Positions 18,017 to 26,880 of a stretch of 64,000 bases of DNA are shown in pieces. Each line of letters begins with the position of its first letter. Within the stretch, counting starts at the first letter, position 1. The position numbers and the translations under genes are program-made. Source of the DNA: an uncultured Clostridia bacterium (lineage in GTDB: Bacteria > Bacillota > Clostridia > UMGS1883); contig CANQRB010000001.1 in NCBI GenBank assembly GCA_947626145.1, forward strand, positions 62,001 through 126,000, written 5' to 3'. The notes below the pieces were generated by a model. It did not search any database, was not told the DNA's origin, and worked only from the letters and a program-made list of their open reading frames with translations.

Positions 18017-18781
18017 CTATTTAAGCGCGTCGCTCAGGCTTTTCGGTATCCCTCTCGGGCCTCTTACCGCAAAAATCCCATACTCTTTTCCAAGAATGTC
18101 AAAAGTAAACTTGTCCGGGGCGTAGCGTTTCAGCAATTTGATCTTCATTATACTTGACATACGAACTTCTCCGTTGTCAAAACGGAACGGTATGCCAGTT
18201 TCTGTCACACGGCATTTGTAGAGTATGGCGGATACAGGGGCGGCGACATACATAAAAACCGTGTCGCCGGTCTTTATACCTTTTCCCTGCTTCCAATCTA
18301 TTTCGTCGGATTTATCAAAGGCCGCCTGTACGTCGTAGTATTTTGGATTGGCGGGGATGACCCATTCCTTTGGCGGTCTGAGCTTATACCTCGTCTCATT
18401 TGACGCGGTGGCAATATAACTTTCGTCCAGCCATGAACGTATTTCCTCGAATGGAACCATTCCGTCTAAGGCAATCGCGAGCCAGCCGCTTCTGCCGACG
18501 GGATATCCTTTGAAGAAGCCCACCCGTTGAAGCAGTAAATCCGTGAATAACGGATCGCTTATTTTGACATTTAAAACAGTGACCGTATTCTCGCCGTTTA
18601 AACTTGGCCGATTTTTCGGCATATCTGCCAGAAGCGCGAACTGCTTTTTGTTATCCCTATGATGAAAGGCCGCATAGTACAAACGCCTTGTCTGCGGATA
18701 TTCCGGCGACACCTTGAATTTTTTCTTTATATACGCAAATATTTCTTCTTCAATATCCGCATGATTTATGTCAGGATCCAT
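18017..18781 (-). CDS. MmcQ/YjbR-like protein with C-terminal EVE/PUA-like domain
   Basis: 254 aa. Residues 1-130 resemble MmcQ/YjbR proteins (DNA-binding-like CyaY fold), with GRSGWLAIALDG and a final LDESYIATA. Residues about 145-250 resemble an EVE/PUA-like domain: YYDVQAAFDKSDEIDWKQG, then GDTVFMYVAAPVSAILYKCRVTE. EVE domains bind modified bases in nucleic acids. The fusion suggests a nucleic-acid modification reader, but substrate and role are unknown. It sits between the polymerase and the fluoride channel, with no obvious operon partner. Confidence 0.65.
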   Translation of the reverse strand: MDPDINHADIEEEIFAYIKKKFKVSPEYPQTRRLYYAAFHHRDNKKQFALLADMPKNRPSLNGENTVTVLNVKISDPLFTDLLLQRVGFFKGYPVGRSGWLAIALDGMVPFEEIRSWLDESYIATASNETRYKLRPPKEWVIPANPKYYDVQAAFDKSDEIDWKQGKGIKTGDTVFMYVAAPVSAILYKCRVTETGIPFRFDNGEVRMSSIMKIKLLKRYAPDKFTFDILGKEYGIFAVRGPRGIPKSLSDALK

Positions 18782-18853
18782 GTTTTCATTCGCCTCCTGT
18801 TGATTTTTCCCATTTTTCCCATCCGGCCTGACCGGAAGAGCCGCAAAATATTA

Positions 18854-19219
18854 TCACCGAACGAGCGCCGCCAGCTTTTTCCCGCAAAAGATACCCGCAA
18901 GGCAGCATATCACGCTAAGCGCGATATATGCCCCGCCGCACAAATACGACCTATTCTCAAATAAGGTAAACGCCTCAAGTGAAAAGGTGGAAAAGGTCGT
19001 AAAACCGCCGCAGACGCCGGTTTTCCAAAACAGAACGGAATAAGGTGAAACGCCGCCGTTATCGCTCGCAACACCGGTGATAAAGCCTATCAGCACTGCA
19101 CCGAGCAAATTAGTTATCAGCGTAAGCACCGGAAAAGCCGTCCTTATCGGAATAAGACTTATCGCGTATCTGCCAGCCGCACCTATCGCCCCGCCGAGGG
19201 CCACAAACAAAAAGTTCAT
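18854..19219 (-). CDS. crcB: Fluoride channel FluC (CrcB)
   Basis: 121 aa, four hydrophobic helices; dual-topology fluoride exporter family. Seen: GGAIGAAGRY at the start, NLLGAVLIGFITG and the hallmark GGFTTFSTFSLE. The ATG at 19219 is chosen because CGGAGG lies 7 nt upstream; an ATG two codons earlier abuts the ribosome site. No fluoride riboswitch is visible, and upstream sequence is the truncated glycosidase gene. Only one crcB copy is seen in the window. Confidence 0.92.
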   Translation of the reverse strand: MNFLFVALGGAIGAAGRYAISLIPIRTAFPVLTLITNLLGAVLIGFITGVASDNGGVSPYSVLFWKTGVCGGFTTFSTFSLEAFTLFENRSYLCGGAYIALSVICCLAGIFCGKKLAALVR

Positions 19220-19234
19220 ATACATACCTCCGAT

Positions 19235-20060
19235 TCAATTCGCCAGCCGTCCTGGAACTCCGCAGTCCGAGTAGTCGGCGTATTCGTTGATGACCACCTG
19301 TCTCCAATTGACGCCCAGCCCGTCGCTTATGGCTCTGTAGTCCGCTATATGCTCGTCCATGCTGTCCAAACAGCCGACTTGCAGCTCGTGCCATGTAAAT
19401 ACGTCCGGCATACAATTATTTGCCTTGCAGAAGCTGATAAAATCGTACATACTCGAATGACCCCTGTACAAGGCGTCGTTGGGGCCGGCTATGGTCGCCG
19501 TGGGGTCGGAAGCCTTTATTGAGTCGTAGTAGATTTTACATGCGGCGTTGAAGTTATAGCCTCCGTTTACATTGGCGGGAGTGCCCTCGTTGACAGGTAT
19601 GTATACCATCCGATTGTCTATATCGGGATATTTGGCGCGCTTCTCATCCTTCCATTTTGCCACATGGGGAGCTATTATGTTTTTGAGCACGTCGCCGTAG
19701 TCAGATGCGTCAGCCGTAACTACGAAAACACCGTAGTAGTTGGAGTTATACATCTGGCTGGCCTCCGGCTTCAAAAAACTCCTCGGCCACGTCCAAAGCG
19801 TCGCCGTAGGGGTGTTCGGTGCCGAAAGGCCCCTTGGTGGCAAGCACTTTTGGCTTAAGAGGAGTGAGAGTATTCACGTCCGGAACGCCCTCGTTGGATA
19901 TCCCGTAAAGGAAGCCTGCGCTGCCATGGAGTATGTCGTGATCCTCTGCCGTCATATCGACGATGAGCGTTGGCTCATTCTCGGCGGCGCTTACGCTTAT
20001 GGCTCCCGACGATGTCAAAGCCAACGCGAAAGCCGTCATGACAGATAGAGCTTTTTTCAT
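19235..20060 (-). pseudogene. Truncated, frameshifted secreted glycoside-hydrolase-like gene
   Basis: The 5' part (20060 to about 19765) encodes a signal peptide (MKKALSVMTAFALALTSSGAISVSA) and a start typical of clan-A glycosidases (HGSAGFLYGISNEGVPD). The frame breaks near 19760-19766 at a G run; removing one G would join EEFFEAG to SQMYNSNYYG. The second part carries WHELQ and VINEYADYSDCGVPGRLAN, which look like catalytic-Glu regions, then stops at a TGA 8 bp before the fluC ribosome site. The expected remainder of the enzyme is missing. It is most likely a decayed GH39-like or related xylosidase; family assignment is tentative. Confidence 0.65.
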
Positions 20061-20321
20061 GGTAACTCCTCCTAAAATCTCTATTTATACAATACAAGTA
20101 TATCACAATATAATGGCCTTTGTCTATAAAAATTTTGGCATGAATTCATGAATTTTAACAATATTAAGATTTTGTGGGCTGTACCCCGTTTGAATTACGC
20201 AAAAAATGAAAAATTACGCTTTTACTTTACTATACAAAGACAACTTTTTTCTTTGTTTTTTGCCTCGTGTAATGTAGTATATTGTTAACCTATATTACAC
20301 TGTATCAAAAAATATTTATTC

Positions 20322-20350
20322 TTGACTAAATGAGAAAGATATGATATTAT
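20322..20350 (+). promoter_or_regulatory. sigma-A promoter of the S8 protease gene
   Basis: TTGACT, 17 bp, TATTAT. The rest of the 20061-20440 intergenic region is AT-rich with no gene or recognisable RNA. Confidence 0.6.
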
Positions 20351-20440
20351 GTAATTAAGTAAATGTAATTTTTGGCAAAGACATATTCATGCGCAAAGTA
20401 TTGTTCCACAACTAAGTATTGCATCACAGGAGGTACTGTC

Positions 20441-23400
20441 ATGAAGAATGTAAAAATGAAAAAGTTAATGTCAATTCTGTTGAGCGCGGCGATGACCCTG
20501 ACGGTCATGCCGGCGGTGGTCATGGCGGGGGACGTTCCCGCGCCGGAAGCCGTGCAGACAGAGGCCGCCGCGCCCCGTCCGGGGCTGCCGGACTTCGGCC
20601 CCCACTCCGCGCAGGAAGAAAAGGCCCATGCCTATGAGCCCTTTAAGGCTTTGGAGGAAAAGGAGGCGCTGAAGAGCTACCCATATGTTGAAAACACGGT
20701 AGTTTTAAAGCGCAATGAGGGCGAAGCTGGCCTCATGAGCGCAAGCAAAACCGACGAGCTTTTGGCCCAGTTGGGCGCGGAGGTGGAGTTCGTGCGCTCC
20801 GATTCTGAGGGCGGAGCCTCGACCATGGCCGTGGGCGGCGAACCCGTGACCTATAAGGCCACCATCGACGGCGACGTCTGGGAGGCCGTTGAAAAACTGG
20901 AACAATAATATATGCCGAACCGGACTATCTCTTCACCGCCGACGCTGTGGGCCTGCCGGATGAGACCACGGACGCGGGATTCCTTGAGCAGTGGTATTTC
21001 ACCGCCAACGATCCGGGCATAAAGACCGCCTGGGACTACCTTATGAAGAACGACTTCAGCTACGGCGGCAACGGAGACACAATAGTCGCCGTAATTGACA
21101 CCGGCGTGGACTATAACCATGAGGATCTGGCCGCCAGTATGTGGACAAACAACGCTGAGTTTATGGGCGTCCCCGGCGTCGACGACGACGGGGACGGCTT
21201 TGTTGACGACATCTACGGCGCGTCCACCGTCAGCGATAAATACGAACACACCGGCAATCCCATGGACGATCACGGCCACGGCACTCATGTGGCCGGCATC
21301 ATCGGCATGACTCTCTTTAACGGCAAGGGCGGCGTGGGCGTTGCTCCCAGCGCCAGAATAATGGCGGTCAAGGCCGGACAGGCCAACGGCCAGTTCTCCT
21401 CCACCGACATTGCGGAGGCTATAGATTACGCGGTGATGATGGGCGCGGACGTTATAAATATGTCCTTCGGCTCCTACGCCAACTCTGCATAATTTCCGAC
21501 GCCCTGCAAAACGCCTTCGGCTATTGCGTGCTTGTGGCGGCGGCCGGCAACGACGGCGTGCCTACAATTCCCGCACCGGAAAAGTATCAGCCCGCCAATA
21601 TGTACCCGGCGGCCTATCCCTATGTGCTGGGCGTTATGGCCTATGACGAATTTGGCCAAAAGGCCGGATTTTCCAACTGGGACTACAAAAACGACGACGC
21701 TCAGGAGTACGAGATAATCGCTCCTGGCGCCGACATATACAGCACCCTCCCCGGTAACCGTTACGCTCGGTGGGACGGCACCTCCATGGCGGCGCCCATG
21801 GTGGCCGGCGCGGCGGCGCTGCTACTGGCCAAGTTCAGCGACAGGGACACATATTCCTCCCGTTTTATTATGAGCCAGCTCGCCTCGGCAACCGAAAAGT
21901 TCGTCACTTGTGTGGACGACGATAAAGTGTCTCACCGCTTTGCCAAACTCAACATCAACGACAGCCTGAACAATCTGCCAAAGCCCGGCCTCTCCTATGT
22001 GGAGCACTACCTCTTTGACACAACCGATATAGCCGCCAGAAACGACGCCGACGGCATTGTGGACGCCGGTGAAATGGTTGATCTGGCCGTAGTTCTCCGC
22101 AACCAGTGGGGCAAGGCCGACAACGTTGTGCTCACCGCCGACGCGGTCAGCGACGGCGGCGTTGCCAGCACCTATGTGACCTTCGTCACCTTTTCCGTTG
22201 ATTACGGGGCCATAGGTACCTTTGACGAGGACGACAACGGCCTCATCAAAAACGAGGAGGGCCGCATCACCGGAGTGGAGCACCCCATACGCTTCACTGT
22301 GGATCCCAAGACCCCCAACGACACCGTTTTGCCCATCAATATCCACGTCACCGCCAAAAACGGCTACGACCCGAGCGACAGGATTGTTTATAAATGCGAC
22401 ACAACCATAGAGCTCATGGTACAGAAGGGCCGTGTCCTCAAGGGCGATATAAAGGAAGACATGGCCCTGACCAAGGACGACTACTGGATAATCGAAAACT
22501 CCGTACTCATCCCCGAGGGAGTCACCGTCAACATTGAGCCGGGCACCCAGTTGCAGTTCTGGTCCTCCGACCCCGAAGGGCCATACAGCGATCAAGCCAT
22601 GGCCTATATCAAGGTTGAGGGTGAGCTCAATGTAACAGGTACCCCCGATGAGCCGGTGGAGATGTTCCCCAGCCTTGCCTTCGAACAGTACGGAGTGGAG
22701 ATTTTTTCAGGTAATGCACTTGAATATTATTATTATCCCGATCCCATTGGGAACATTGAAATGGATTATGTCAGTGTTATAAATCCCAGATTTAACGCGG
22801 AAAAAATTAGCCATTTTAATGCTGTGCAGAATTATGATAGGATTAGTTATAGAGAATTGTCAAACGGTAAAGTGGAAACTTATGATTATGATGGCCCAAT
22901 TGTATTAATTGCTAATTTGAGCAAATCAAAACTTACAAATTTTAGAAACGAATCTTATGTTGGAGATAAAGCCAATCTATCTGGAAAAATGAACTCGGTT
23001 TTATTTGACAATTGTGAAATAAGGTTCAAAAGGACAAACGATGACAATTCTTTCTGTGATTCCGTATTCTTAATAAATAATGCAAAGTTTAATAAAGATG
23101 GTGGAAAACAAACGTCAAGCTTTAATAACGATTCACTTCTTAATAAAACAGCGACATTTGAGAAATTTAATGAATACAACGGAAAACATTATGTTACTGC
23201 AAATGTAAACGGATACATCGACAAGCCAGCGCTTATGGCGATGGAAAACATTGCAAGGAGCCGCGGCGGGCATCTGGCGGATATTAACAGCCAGTATGAG
23301 TGGGAAATTTTCAAGAATACATATTCCAACTTTTGCCTTGGCCTCATGCGGAATGAGGACGGTGAACTGTACTGGATCAGCGGCGCCCCGGTGGACTTCC

Positions 23401-25028
23401 TCCCACCCATTCGCGGTAATGGTGAAGTTGCCAAAAAAGAATATGCCGGCTATGACGGCGATGGGAACTATGAGTACGGTATAGAGTGGGATAACTATTC
23501 GAATTATATACTGCTTGAATTCCCCATTACGGTCTCGGAAGAAGAAATTACTGCTCCGGTTGAACTGACGGCGGACATGGTGCCTGTGGGATATACGGGC
23601 TTTGAAAACAACGCCATACTGAACCGCACTATCGATCCCAATGTGGAAAACTGGATGAGGATAACGGCGGACGGAGATAAAAACGGGATATACAGCGCCG
23701 CCTACAACTACTGGGGTACGACTGATGCCGAACTGATAAACAAGCAGATAGTGGATCATGACGATTATGTGGAGATGGGCGACATAGTCGAGACCCCCAT
23801 CCTCACCACCCCGCCGGAGGGGGCTTATCCCTTTGTGACGGACATCAAGGTAACAGACAGTGAAGGGCACGAGCTCACCGAAGCCGGGGCTCAGGAAATA
23901 ACCATGGAGGGCAGCTTCAACCGTGACATGGATCAAAGCGTCCAGCCCACGGTGTCCTTCGGCCCGGCGGAGCCATGGACGGACTATCTCGTCAGCGGTG
24001 ATTGGGCCGACGCCCGCACATGGAGGGGCAAAAAGAAGATAACCTCCATTACCGGCGACGGTATGCAGTATTTCAGAGTCATTGGCGCACAGGCGGCGAA
24101 CGATCCCTGGCTGGTCACTGGCAACGACTGGGGTCGCTTCTCCTTTGAAATTATCACCAGCGGTACCGAGGCCATGACCCTTCAGGCCGCCGGCGGTCAG
24201 AATAAAATAGTGCTCCAGTGGGAACAGGACGATTATGACACATTGGCCGGATACAACCTTTACCGCTCCGAGACGGGCGAGGACAACAGCTTTGTGCGCT
24301 TAAACTCCAGCATCATTCCCGCCGACACTAAGGAATATACCGACGAAAATGTTATCACAGGCAAGACATATTTCTACAAGTTTACCGTCGTAAACACGGA
24401 TATGAAGGAATCGGGCTACTCCAACACGGCTTTTGCCGCGCCTTTGGACAGCGCCGGGCCGGAAATTGACCACACCGCCGTAAATTTTGCCAAACCCGGA
24501 TCCCCCATACAGTTCAGCGCCCGGGTTACCGACGATGTAAGGGTTGCCACGGTGAACCTTCGCTATCGTAAGCAGGGTAATGAGAGCTGGAAGACCATAG
24601 AGATGAAGTATTCCGACGACACGGGCAGATATGCCGCCTTTATACCGGCATCCGAGGTTACAAACAACATTGAGTACTATATCGAGGCCAGCGACGGCAC
24701 CTCATGGAGCCGCCACGGTTCGGAAAAAGAGCCTCATATCATTGAAGTATATTATGCTCCCGAGCTTTTAGTAAACGGCACTCTCGTTGATAGGCTTCCC
24801 GCCGCCGGTACAGACGCCACGGTTCAGGCCGTAACGACCGCTAAAGATGCGAAGCTCATAACGGCCTTCTATAATGGCAATAAGCTGATCGAGGCAAAAA
24901 CCTTTACGGAAAAGAGCTGCTCCGTAATAAGCGGCGAGATAACCGTTCCCGCCGGCGCCGACAGGCTCAAGCTCATGGTTTGGGACGGTGTTGAGCCAAT
25001 AATGCAGGCGAAGGAATTTACCCGGTAA
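20441..25028 (+). pseudogene. Secreted subtilisin-like S8 protease split by two frameshifts
   Basis: Three colinear frames make one protein. Part 1 (20441-20908): GGAGG-led ATG, signal peptide and propeptide. The frame breaks at about 20905; one added base joins VEKLE to NIYAEPDYLF. Part 2 (to 21492): catalytic Asp in VAVIDTGVDYNHEDLA and His in DHGHGTHVAGIIG; the second break near 21488 is again repaired by one added base (ANSA to IISDALQNAF). Part 3 (to 25028): catalytic Ser in WDGTSMAAPMVAGAAAL, then beta-helix-like repeats, a C-type-lectin-like region (ARSRGGHLADINSQYEWEIF...LYWISGAPVDF), a fibronectin-III-like domain and a C-terminal beta domain. It would be a cell-surface or secreted protease of about 1520 aa. 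Real pseudogene or sequencing error cannot be separated here. Confidence 0.8.
22690..23215 (+). other. AT-rich block inside the S8 protease gene
   Basis: Base and codon use change abruptly here, to many ATT/AAT/TTA codons, between GC-rich flanks. The block encodes the variable stretch between the beta-helix and lectin-like regions and stays in frame. It suggests a segment of separate origin. Confidence 0.6.
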
Positions 25029-25065
25029 AACTGCTGATCTAAAATCGGGTGACCGTATATAAGAT

Positions 25066-25098
25066 GTAAAGACCACCGGTTCAACCGGTGGTCTTTAC
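25066..25098. terminator. Perfect 15-bp palindrome between S8 gene and cotJC
   Basis: GTAAAGACCACCGGT and its exact complement flank a 3-nt loop, between two convergent genes. There is no strong T-tract on either side. Confidence 0.7.
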
Positions 25099-25104
25099 TA
25101 ACTG

Positions 25105-25677
25105 TCAATAGTACTTCTTGCAATCCTTCAAGTCCGTAACATGCCTCAATGCTTCCCCGAACCGCTGGAAATGCACGACCTCGCGCTCCCGCAAAAACCG
25201 AATTACGTCAATCACATCCGGATCGTCGGCCAGCCTGAGTATATTGTCATACACGGTCCGTGCCTTCTGTTCCGCGGCGAGGTTCTCCGTCAGATTGGCG
25301 ATAACGTCGGACATGGAGTTGATATACCCCGCGTTCCATGGCACGCCCGCGGCATTGACAGGAAAAATACCCGTGCCGTAATCCACATAGTAATCCGCAA
25401 AGCCTCCGGCCTTGATTTCCTCCTCGCTGAGGTCCCGTGTGAGCTGGTGAACTATGGTTCCCACCATTTCAAGGTGAGAAAGCTCCTCCGTGCCAATATC
25501 GTTCAGTACGCTCTTTGTCACCTCGTCCGGCATGGCGAAGCGCTGAGAAAGATACCTCAGGCTTGCGCTCATCTCGCCGTTGGGGCCGCCGTACTGGCTC
25601 ATGATCACCTTTGCCATCCTTGGGTCGGGCTTCTTTATCTTTATCGGGTACTCAAGCTTTTTTTCATACATCCACAT
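25105..25677 (-). CDS. cotJC: Spore coat manganese-catalase-like protein CotJC
   Basis: 190 aa ferritin-like Mn-catalase family. Metal-ligand Glu/His pattern seen in GTEELSHLEMVGTIVHQL and NLTENLAAEQKART...FLREREVVHFQRFGEAL. Begins MWMYEKKLEYPIKIK, typical of CotJC. Last gene of the cotJABC operon; in Bacillus the operon is expressed in the mother cell. Confirms that the organism has sporulation genes. Confidence 0.92.
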   Translation of the reverse strand: MWMYEKKLEYPIKIKKPDPRMAKVIMSQYGGPNGEMSASLRYLSQRFAMPDEVTKSVLNDIGTEELSHLEMVGTIVHQLTRDLSEEEIKAGGFADYYVDYGTGIFPVNAAGVPWNAGYINSMSDVIANLTENLAAEQKARTVYDNILRLADDPDVIDVIRFLREREVVHFQRFGEALRHVTDLKDCKKYY

Positions 25678-25689
25678 AATACTTCCTCC

Positions 25690-25947
25690 TTACTTCCTGT
25701 TCCAGGGCCAGGGATCCTGTATCCACTGCCAGGGGGCGGCGGAGGAGCTGTCGCGCGCGGTCAGCGGCCCGTACACGGCCTCGAATTCCTTGCGGTACTG
25801 CTTTCCCTTTTCCACGGCCTCTTTGAATTTCGTCAGCGCCGCCTGACTGTTCGGGTGCGTGTCCAGATAAAGCATCAGGTCGTATGCCGCAAATTCCGCG
25901 GCCTGAACCTTTTTCAGCATTTCCCCACGGTCTGCTGCCATATCCAT
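25690..25947 (-). CDS. cotJB: Spore coat protein CotJB
   Basis: 85 aa. AAEFAAYDLMLYLDTHPNSQAAL and a C-terminal PWQWIQDPWPWN tail match CotJB. ATG 25947 overlaps the cotJA stop (ATGTGATGG) with AAGGGGG just upstream; an ATG at 25968 is less likely. Ends 12 bp before cotJC. Confidence 0.88.
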   Translation of the reverse strand: MDMAADRGEMLKKVQAAEFAAYDLMLYLDTHPNSQAALTKFKEAVEKGKQYRKEFEAVYGPLTARDSSSAAPWQWIQDPWPWNRK

Positions 25948-26201
25948 CACATTTCCCCCTTTTTGCAAAAATTGTTGCCGTATACGCCCAACGGCAGGTC
26001 AAGCTCGGGAAAGACCGTGCCGCTCTCCAGCGCCTTGGCATAGCCGTAAAGTGTGTCCATCTCCTGCACCGGAGTGTAGGAGTACGCCGGGGGCAGCTTT
26101 TCAAGGCATACACAGCCGTCCTTATCCGGCACGACCGGGCCGGGCCCCTCGTGACAGCCCACGCCGCCCGCCGGGCTCAAAAAATCCATAATATCTTTCA
26201 T
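25947..26201 (-). CDS. cotJA: Spore coat-associated protein CotJA
   Basis: 84 aa from ATG 26201, 8 nt after AAAGGAG; the frame is open to 26264 but the upstream part has no ribosome site. The C-terminal YSYTPVQEMDTLYGYAKALESGTVFPELDLPLG is the CotJA signature. First gene of the operon. Confidence 0.87.
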   Translation of the reverse strand: MKDIMDFLSPAGGVGCHEGPGPVVPDKDGCVCLEKLPPAYSYTPVQEMDTLYGYAKALESGTVFPELDLPLGVYGNNFCKKGEM

Positions 26202-26271
26202 ATCGGTTCTCCTTTTTGAATTGGGAATGGCCTTCCCGTAAATATAATATGAAGATTTTTGCAAAATGGTG

Positions 26272-26300
26272 TTGCATAGTTCCGAAAAATGTAGTAAAAT
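26272..26300 (+). promoter_or_regulatory. sigma-A promoter of the 71-aa cysteine protein
   Basis: TTGCAT, 17 bp, TAAAAT, 54 bp before the ATG at 26355. Confidence 0.55.
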
Positions 26301-26354
26301 AGAAGAATAAGGACGGCGGCGTCCGGCATAATTATAAAAAGAGGGGGAGATGGT

Positions 26355-26570
26355 ATGTTATTTAAAAGGAAGGAACTGCCCGGGGAGGGCTGCTGCCGCT
26401 TTTGTCGGCACGTGACCGTGGAGGAAGGTGTTTACCGCTGTCACGGCAGGCGCGAGGTCAGTCCCGGCGGGGTGTGCGTCCGGTATAAATTTGATCCCTT
26501 CGCCGCCCGTGACAACCGCCGCCGCACGCTGGACACCTCGGTGCTTGACCCGATAGACTTCGAGATATAG
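26355..26570 (+). CDS. Small four-cysteine protein
   Basis: 71 aa. Cysteines are arranged as CCRFC near residue 13 followed by YRCH and VCVRYKFDPF. Similar small proteins with a CxxC pair and a final YxFDP motif are widespread beside various genes in Clostridia; their function is not known to me. A zinc-ribbon-like fold is likely. GGGGGAGA precedes the start. Monocistronic between the cotJ operon (divergent) and the next promoter. Confidence 0.7.
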   Translation: MLFKRKELPGEGCCRFCRHVTVEEGVYRCHGRREVSPGGVCVRYKFDPFAARDNRRRTLDTSVLDPIDFEI

Positions 26571-26692
26571 CCTTATGGCGTGTACATTCCGCCTGTGGCG
26601 GGAAGGTGCGCGCCATAAATTTTTGTATAATTTGCACAAAAATGTCGGGCGAAATTTGGCAGGAATAAACTCGAAACGGAGTTGCAATTTCA

Positions 26693-26721
26693 TTGACAAA
26701 TTTATTTTAAAGTGTTAAAAT
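26693..26721 (+). promoter_or_regulatory. sigma-A promoter of the 1068-aa secreted protein
   Basis: TTGACA at 26693, 17 bp, TAAAAT at 26716. Predicted start of transcription near 26728 gives a leader of about 150 nt. Confidence 0.75.
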
Positions 26722-26734
26722 GATAATGTATATT

Positions 26735-26846
26735 TGTGTCTTGCGGCTTGTTCCGTTGAGGTAAGCGCGGCTCCGGTAAGCCGGAAGGTCGACCGAAACC
26801 CCGGCGCCCGCCCCCAACCTGACCGGCAGCAGGGCAAAATATGCAA
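26735..26846 (+). ncRNA. Structured GC-rich 5' leader of unknown class
   Basis: A GC-rich island in an AT-rich region, within the transcript leader. By eye, CTTGTT, CCG and AGGT on the left pair with ACCT, CGG and AGCAGG on the right, closing a rod of about 90 nt with an inner CGGCT...AGCCG hairpin. It ends before an A/T-rich stretch and the ribosome site AAGGAGG. I could not match it to a known riboswitch; fragments resemble parts of TPP and SAM-I elements but the full cores are absent. Confidence 0.45.
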
Positions 26847-26880
26847 AAAAATTTAAAATTTTTCAAGGAGGAAACAAATT

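Noticed and set aside
22690-23520. Diversity-generating retroelement target in the lectin-like region
   Set aside because: No reverse transcriptase, accessory gene or template repeat is seen in the window.
26735-26846. TPP, SAM-I or SRP RNA in the leader of the secreted protein
   Set aside because: Short strings such as AACCTGA and GAAACCCCGGC recall TPP and SAM-I elements, but the paired conserved core of neither (nor the SRP GGAA apical motif) is present.
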